46,390 nucleotides of DNA. Source: Chitinophaga pinensis (GTDB lineage: Bacteria > Bacteroidota > Bacteroidia > Flavobacteriales_D > Crocinitomicaceae). Positions 42,242 to 46,390 of this stretch are shown here, one piece after another; position 1 is the first letter of the stretch; each line of letters begins with the position of its first letter. Where the stretch lies: the NCBI GenBank assembly GCA_943324565.2, contig CALPMC020000013.1:1-46390 (forward strand), given 5' to 3'. Made by a program: the position numbers and the translations under genes. The notes beneath the pieces are model-generated. The model did no database searches. It was given only the letters and a program-made list of their open reading frames with translations, and had not been told where the DNA came from.

Positions 42242-43246
42242 ATGAAAATTTCAGCATCCATATATAGTGACAAAGTCAGACCGCTTCAAGAAGTTATCGC
42301 TGATTTAGTAGCACATCAAGTTGATTTATTGCACGTAGATTGCAACGATGATCTGAATGTTTTTACGGACATTCAGAAAATCCGTGAATGGTGTTCGCTT
42401 CCAATTGATTTACACATCATCACCAATGAACCTGAAAAATACTGGGATTTGTTGCGAATACATCCAGTTGAATACGTTACGTTTCAATTTGAAGATTTAA
42501 AAACTACTCTTGAAATTCCAGCTGATATAACAGGTAGAAAAGGTTTGGCTGTCATCACTCCTACACCAATTTCTGTTTTTGATAACTACCAAAATTTTGA
42601 TTTTATCTTAATCATGGCAACGATTCCAGGTCAAAGTGGTGGCGTTTTCGATAAAGTAAATTTTTCTAAAATACGTCAATTCAGAGCAAAATATCCCAAT
42701 AAATCCATTCACGTTGATGGAGGCGTAAACGGCGAAGTTTCCTTCATTCTGAGAAATATGGGGGTGAGTTCTTCTGTTTCGGGTTCGTATTTATTCAATG
42801 CACCAAGTATTGGTCACGCCTTGATGAACCTAACAAAACGTGAAATCGAATCGCTTTATACTGTTGGTGATTTCATGATTCCGTTAGAAGAATGTCCTAA
42901 GGATTTCATCGAAACGTGTACAACTAAATCCATTTTGGAAGCTGTTGAAAAAGGAAATTTCGGATTCACATTGATGCTCGATCAAAACAATCAATTCAAA
43001 GGTATCGTTTCAAGTGCTGACATTCGAAAAGCATTATTGCGTAAAATTGACATGCCGAGTGAAATAATTCCACAAGATCTTATCAATTCAAATCCGATAA
43101 AAATTACAGCAAAATCAACGGTTGTAGAACTTTTGCAATTGATTAAAAAATGTAATTTTCCAGTAATGTACTTTCCGATTGTGGACGACAACCAAAATGC
43201 CGTTGGAATTATTAATTTTGTCCACCTTATCAAAGGAGAAATATGA
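42242..43246 (+). CDS. Ribulose-phosphate-3-epimerase-like barrel fused to a KdsD-like CBS pair
   Basis: A 334-residue fusion. Residues 1 to about 200 form a TIM barrel like ribulose-phosphate 3-epimerase. All four metal-ligand positions are kept: His31 and Asp33 in LLHVDCNDD, His58 in IDLHIIT, and Asp159 in IHVDGGVNG. The phosphate/lid loop reads MATIPGQSGGVFD in place of the usual NPGFGGQ. Residues about 213-334 are two CBS motifs (GIVSSADIRKALLRK; NPIKITAKSTVVELLQLIKK; VGIINFVHLI) laid out like the CBS tail of arabinose-5-phosphate isomerase KdsD. It probably acts on a pentose phosphate under nucleotide or sugar control; the reaction is not proven. Its stop overlaps the DAHP synthase ATG (ATGA). 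Confidence 0.8.
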   Translation: MKISASIYSDKVRPLQEVIADLVAHQVDLLHVDCNDDLNVFTDIQKIREWCSLPIDLHIITNEPEKYWDLLRIHPVEYVTFQFEDLKTTLEIPADITGRKGLAVITPTPISVFDNYQNFDFILIMATIPGQSGGVFDKVNFSKIRQFRAKYPNKSIHVDGGVNGEVSFILRNMGVSSSVSGSYLFNAPSIGHALMNLTKREIESLYTVGDFMIPLEECPKDFIETCTTKSILEAVEKGNFGFTLMLDQNNQFKGIVSSADIRKALLRKIDMPSEIIPQDLINSNPIKITAKSTVVELLQLIKKCNFPVMYFPIVDDNQNAVGIINFVHLIKGEI

Positions 43247-44241
43247 TTATTCATCTCAAAAATTCCGTTTCAAAAGAAAGCGCAGCTGTGCTTGCTGAGA
43301 AACACAAAGCTTTTCACATTTTAAGTGAGGGCGTGCAAGTTTTAATTACAGGTTCTGGAATGAAAGATGTTCCTGCCGAATTAGAATCAGTTACCGATGC
43401 ATCATGGGTTTTTCCAAATGACATGCAATTGGCTTCCAAAAAATACAAGAGCGAAAAACGTACTGTGAAATTTGGAAATACAAGCATTGGAGGAACAACA
43501 AACAATACCATTTTAATTGGTGGTCCTTGTTCTGTTGAGTCCGAAGAGCAAATTTGTTCTTCAGCTGAATTACTTGTGAAACTTGGATTAACAACGCTTC
43601 GTGGCGGTTGCTACAAACCAAGAACGAGCCCCTACTCTTTTCAAGGAATGGGTTTAGACGGTTTGAAATTATTAGCGAAAATGCGTGAAGATTACGGATT
43701 AAACGTAATTACAGAAGCGCGCGACGCAACACATATCGATGAAATCATTGAATATACCGACATCATTCAAGTGGGTGCAAAAGCTATGTACGACCAAGGA
43801 ATTTTACGTGCGTGTGCTAAAACTCAAAAACCTGTATTGATTAAACGTGGTTTCGGAACGACTTTGCAAGAATTCGTTCAAGCAGCAGAATTTTTGCTTT
43901 CAGGAGGAAATGAAAATGTAGTACTTTGTGAAAGAGGAATTCGCACGTTTGAAACTGGAACTCGATTTACCTTGGATTTATGTGGCGTAGCTTGGTTGCA
44001 AGAATACACCAATTTGCCAATCATCTTAGATCCTTCGCATGCAATGGGTTACGCTTATGGCATTCCAAATTTAGCAAAAGCTTGTGTAGCAATGGGCATT
44101 GACGGTTTGTTAATCGAAACGCATCCGAATCCTAAAGTGGCAAAATCTGACGCTTCACAGCAATTGAATTACGAAGAATTCGAACAATTGTTGAATCAGT
44201 TGCGACCTGTGGCTACGAGTGTTGGTTATAACATGATTTAA
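43243..44241 (+). CDS. aroF: DAHP synthase, type I-beta, with N-terminal ferredoxin-like domain
   Basis: The 332-residue protein is 3-deoxy-7-phosphoheptulonate synthase, the first enzyme of the shikimate pathway (PEP plus erythrose 4-phosphate). Residues 1 to about 75 form the ferredoxin-like regulatory domain seen in Thermotoga-type enzymes. The barrel shows GPCSVES at 94-100 (metal-binding Cys96), YKPRTSPYSFQGMG with KPRTS at 125-129, and VLCERGIRTFETGTR and ILDPSHAMG later. KPRTS, rather than the KANRSS of KDO-8-phosphate synthase, sets it as DAHP synthase. It overlaps the RPE-CBS gene by four bases and lies one base before the KdsC-like gene. Confidence 0.9.
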   Translation: MIIHLKNSVSKESAAVLAEKHKAFHILSEGVQVLITGSGMKDVPAELESVTDASWVFPNDMQLASKKYKSEKRTVKFGNTSIGGTTNNTILIGGPCSVESEEQICSSAELLVKLGLTTLRGGCYKPRTSPYSFQGMGLDGLKLLAKMREDYGLNVITEARDATHIDEIIEYTDIIQVGAKAMYDQGILRACAKTQKPVLIKRGFGTTLQEFVQAAEFLLSGGNENVVLCERGIRTFETGTRFTLDLCGVAWLQEYTNLPIILDPSHAMGYAYGIPNLAKACVAMGIDGLLIETHPNPKVAKSDASQQLNYEEFEQLLNQLRPVATSVGYNMI

Positions 44242-44242
44242 A

Positions 44243-44920
44243 ATGCATTTAGAACAAAATATCAAAGGTCTTTGTGCCAAATTCGGTGTAGATTTCAATG
44301 AATTCCTAAATGACTTGAATGCAGATAACGTGCTCGATTTGAGTATGTTTGATTTACAAGCAATCTGTGAAGAATACGAAGTGGACTTACTCTCCCTCCT
44401 TTTCAAACCGATGTTCAAACCTGAAAAATTCAAGAAACAATTAGAGGCAATTAAATTGTTAATCCTCGATGTGGACGGCGTTTTGACTGACGGAGGAATG
44501 TATGTCACAGAAAATGGCGACCAACAAAAGCGTTTTCACACACACGATGGCATGGCGATTTTGCATTTGACAAAAAACAATTTTCAAATCGGAATCATTT
44601 CGTCGGGATTTACCAATAACATGGTTCAAAGTCGTGCAACATTATTGGGAATTCAAAATTGCTATGTTGGAAGAGAACCAAAAATACAGATTTTAGAAAA
44701 ATGGTGTTCCGAGCTTCAAATTGAGCTTTCTGAGGTAGCAATTATCGGCGACGACATCAATGATTTAGAAATAATGAGAAAAGTAGGTTTAGCCGTTTGT
44801 CCAGCTAATGCGGTCAATCGAGTTAAATCTCAAAGTCATATCATCTTGACAAAAAAAGGGGGGGATGGATGCGTACGGGAGTTTATTGATACGTATCTAT
44901 TAAAAGAACCAATCCATTAA
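44243..44920 (+). CDS. KdsC-like HAD phosphatase with extra N-terminal helical region
   Basis: The 225-residue product has a HAD phosphatase domain from about residue 68. It shows LILDVDGVLTDGG with Asp76 (nucleophile) and Asp78, RFHTHDGMAI, IISSG, the late motif IIGDDINDLEIM (about 167-178), and the KdsC-type tail KKGGDGCVREFID. KdsC removes phosphate from KDO-8-phosphate and is usually 170-190 residues. Here about 66 additional N-terminal residues (for example DLQAICEEYEVDLLSLLF) are helical and recall the last helices of XRE-type repressors. The substrate could be KDO-8P, DAHP-like or another sugar phosphate. Confidence 0.82.
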   Translation: MHLEQNIKGLCAKFGVDFNEFLNDLNADNVLDLSMFDLQAICEEYEVDLLSLLFKPMFKPEKFKKQLEAIKLLILDVDGVLTDGGMYVTENGDQQKRFHTHDGMAILHLTKNNFQIGIISSGFTNNMVQSRATLLGIQNCYVGREPKIQILEKWCSELQIELSEVAIIGDDINDLEIMRKVGLAVCPANAVNRVKSQSHIILTKKGGDGCVREFIDTYLLKEPIH

Positions 44921-44930
44921 AAAGAATTAC

Positions 44931-46151
44931 ATGAACAAAATTACCATCGGAGTTATAAAAGAGGGAAAAGTGCCGCCGGATTTCCGAGTTCCATTGACAC
45001 CAAAGCAATGCAAAGCAATTGAAGCGATTTATCCAGAAGTGAAAGTTGTGGTGCAAAAAAGTACAATTCGCACCTTCAAAGACGAAGAATATGCCAACGA
45101 AGGAATCGAATTAGTGGATTCGTTGGAAAATTGCGACATTATTTTTGGAGTAAAAGAAGTTCAAATTGAAGATTTAATTCCGAATAAAACGTTTTTCTTT
45201 TTCTCACATACGATTAAAAAACAACCCTATAACAGAGCATTACTTCAAACTTTATTGGAGAAAAAAATCCGCTTAGTGGATTACGAAGTCATCAAAGATA
45301 AATACAACAAACGCGTGATTGGTTTCGGTCGTTATGCTGGAATTGTGGGTTGTTACAACGCTTTTCTAACGTTCGGTTTGAAATCAAAAACGTATGAATT
45401 GAAACCTGCGCATTTGTGTGCGGACCGCAAAGAAGTAGAAGAAGAATTGAAAAAAGTAGTACTTCATCAAAATTTCAGAATTCTATTGACTGGTTTTGGT
45501 CGAGTTGGACATGGAGCACAAGAAATAATTGATTTATTACCAATTAAAGAAGTTAGTCCAGAAGAATTTCTTTCTAAAGAATTTAAAGAACCAATCTACG
45601 CTCAATTAGAAGTGGAAGATTATTATGGAAGAAAAGACGGTGGTGAATTCTTAAAATCTGAGTTTTATTTGAATCCTGAATTGTACAAATCAACGTTTGG
45701 TCGCTATGTTTCCAAAACTGATATGTACATTCCTTGCCATTTCTGGAGTGCAAAATCACCCATTATTCTATCGCAAGAAGATTTACAAGCACTAAACAAT
45801 CGCATTCAAGTGATTGCTGACATTTCGTGTGATGTCAATGGCCCTATTGCTGCAACGATTCGAGCAAGTAAAATCGGAAACCCAATATTCGGTTACAACC
45901 CACAAACAGGAAAGGAAGTAGATTACTTAAACGAAGGCGCAATTGCAGTGATGTCGATTGACAATTTACCTTGCGAACTTCCAAAAGATGCATCAGAAGA
46001 CTTTGGAAACGAATTATTGAAACACGTTCTACCTAAGTTATTCGGGGAAGATCCTGATAATATGATTGCGAATGGCACCCAAACGAATTTAGATGGTGAA
46101 CTGACTGAAGGTTTTAAGTATTTGGAGAATTATTCAAAGGGATTGGAGTAA
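44931..46151 (+). CDS. Saccharopine/alanine dehydrogenase-like NAD(P)-dependent oxidoreductase
   Basis: A 406-residue enzyme of the AlaDH/PNT superfamily, closest in pattern to lysine-forming saccharopine dehydrogenase. The N-terminal domain has GVIKEGKVPPDFRVPLTPKQ (Lys10, Arg19) and TFFFFSHTIKKQPYNRALLQ, then YEVI and GRYAGIVGCYNAF. The nucleotide fold has ILLTGFGRVGHGAQEI near 183-198. The C-terminus has ADISCDVNGPIAATIRAS. Bacteroidota members are often annotated alanine dehydrogenase, but the substrate is unproven. It starts 10 bases after the KdsC-like gene and closes the operon. Confidence 0.82.
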   Translation: MNKITIGVIKEGKVPPDFRVPLTPKQCKAIEAIYPEVKVVVQKSTIRTFKDEEYANEGIELVDSLENCDIIFGVKEVQIEDLIPNKTFFFFSHTIKKQPYNRALLQTLLEKKIRLVDYEVIKDKYNKRVIGFGRYAGIVGCYNAFLTFGLKSKTYELKPAHLCADRKEVEEELKKVVLHQNFRILLTGFGRVGHGAQEIIDLLPIKEVSPEEFLSKEFKEPIYAQLEVEDYYGRKDGGEFLKSEFYLNPELYKSTFGRYVSKTDMYIPCHFWSAKSPIILSQEDLQALNNRIQVIADISCDVNGPIAATIRASKIGNPIFGYNPQTGKEVDYLNEGAIAVMSIDNLPCELPKDASEDFGNELLKHVLPKLFGEDPDNMIANGTQTNLDGELTEGFKYLENYSKGLE

Positions 46152-46249
46152 AATCTTTTAGCTGTTTATTTTATTGGGATTTTCTTAAGAGATTATTTTA
46201 TCTTCAAGGTGGATATGATATGTTTCTTCGTGAAATATCAATGCTGAAT

Positions 46250-46390
46250 TCAAGCAACAAATGCAACTTTTGGGTTAAACAATAAATTTTCCATTACAAA
46301 TATAGGGGTTTCATATCCAAACCTTTTTCTTGGTCTGTTATTAATTTTAGTTTCAATTCCTTTAATTTGTTCGTCGGTGTAGTTATTAAA
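46250..46390 (-). CDS. IS30-family transposase, C-terminal end (runs off the window)
   Basis: On the minus strand the frame is open from 46390 to a TGA at 46250-46252. It encodes YTDEQIKGIETKINNRPRKR, then FGYETPIFVMENLLFNPKVAFVA. The (L/I)NNRPRKRFGYETP segment is the hallmark of the IS30-family DDE transposase C-terminus. The start and most of the gene lie beyond the window. The right-hand inverted repeat of the element probably lies at or just below 46250; I cannot fix it without the other end. Confidence 0.85.
   Translation of the reverse strand, partial: FNNYTDEQIKGIETKINNRPRKRFGYETPIFVMENLLFNPKVAFVA
46250..46390. mobile_element. Right end of an IS30-type insertion sequence
   Basis: Defined only by the transposase 3' end. 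The element's other terminus is outside the window, so its length, inverted repeats and target duplication cannot be read. It lies about 100 bases after the last gene of the RPE-CBS operon and does not disrupt it. Confidence 0.65.

Noticed and set aside
42242-43246. Arabinose-5-phosphate isomerase KdsD, from the CBS pair and the neighbours
   Set aside because: No SIS domain is present; the N-terminal part is an RPE-like barrel with its four metal ligands.
43243-44241. KDO-8-phosphate synthase (KdsA), suggested by the neighbouring KdsC-like gene
   Set aside because: The barrel has KPRTS and an N-terminal ferredoxin-like domain, both typical of type I-beta DAHP synthase; KdsA has KANRSS and no such domain.

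Overview
The window reads as an AT-rich chromosome segment of a Bacteroidota bacterium, most likely order Flavobacteriales. A Crocinitomicaceae/Fluviicola-like host is a guess from overall gene style. The evidence is: two giant secreted proteins with gliding-motility (type B) C-terminal domains of the type IX secretion system (T9SS), a PorP/SprF-family protein and PorQ, lipoproteins with N-terminal Lys/Glu-rich regions, the Bacteroidota block parA-parB-DUF5683-dapB-lepB-wbqC, near absence of Shine-Dalgarno sequences, and -7 promoter boxes of the form TAnnTTTG.

Layout. 1-3.7 kb is an accessory patch. It holds the 3' part of a DUF262/DUF1524 HNH-type (restriction-like) protein, a cyclic-phosphate-processing receiver protein, a broken BRO-N/DinD gene beside an intact paralogue, and a lipoprotein gene with a fragment of its own 3' end 1.5 kb away. 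3.7-9.5 kb encodes exported proteins and a peptidase (YiiX-type cysteine hydrolase, M42 aminopeptidase, a 1359-residue SBBP/PKD T9SS cargo). 9.8-15.2 kb is the conserved chromosome-partition, lysine-biosynthesis and signal-peptidase block. 15.2-20.9 kb holds an inverted-repeat-rich spacer, a DUF2490 protein with a lipoprotein, and a CotH/thrombospondin-repeat T9SS cargo translationally coupled to its own PorP/SprF-like protein.

20.9-26.1 kb runs on the minus strand: heme A synthase, class III CoA-transferase and GNAT acetyltransferase, then a type III PLP enzyme coupled to an aldonolactone oxidase. 26.1-28.2 kb is a gene-poor stretch carrying a copied fragment of the 3' end of ettA, a second gene remnant and several palindromes, followed by an outer-membrane protein gene. 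28.2-37.2 kb has ettA, a stand-alone dnaE-type polymerase, FkbM methyltransferase, a lipoprotein, porQ, an SDR and a membrane protein. 37.6-42.0 kb is a menaquinone group (menI-like thioesterase, menF, menD) continuing into terC and an unknown gene. 42.2-46.2 kb is a four-gene operon whose first gene fuses a ribulose-phosphate-3-epimerase-like barrel to a KdsD-like CBS pair, followed by DAHP synthase, a KdsC-like phosphatase with an extra N-terminal region, and a saccharopine/alanine-dehydrogenase-like enzyme. The window ends inside an IS30-type transposase.

The best candidate for something undescribed is the 42.2-46.2 kb operon. It joins a pentose-phosphate barrel, the CBS module normally found on arabinose-5-phosphate isomerase, a PEP-dependent aldol synthase and a KdsC-type phosphatase. 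Secondary points of interest are partial gene copies (the last 40-65 codons of two genes present elsewhere in the window), promoter boxes ending 4-5 nt before start codons, and dense inverted repeats in the few long intergenic gaps. No tRNA, rRNA, CRISPR array or parS site was seen.
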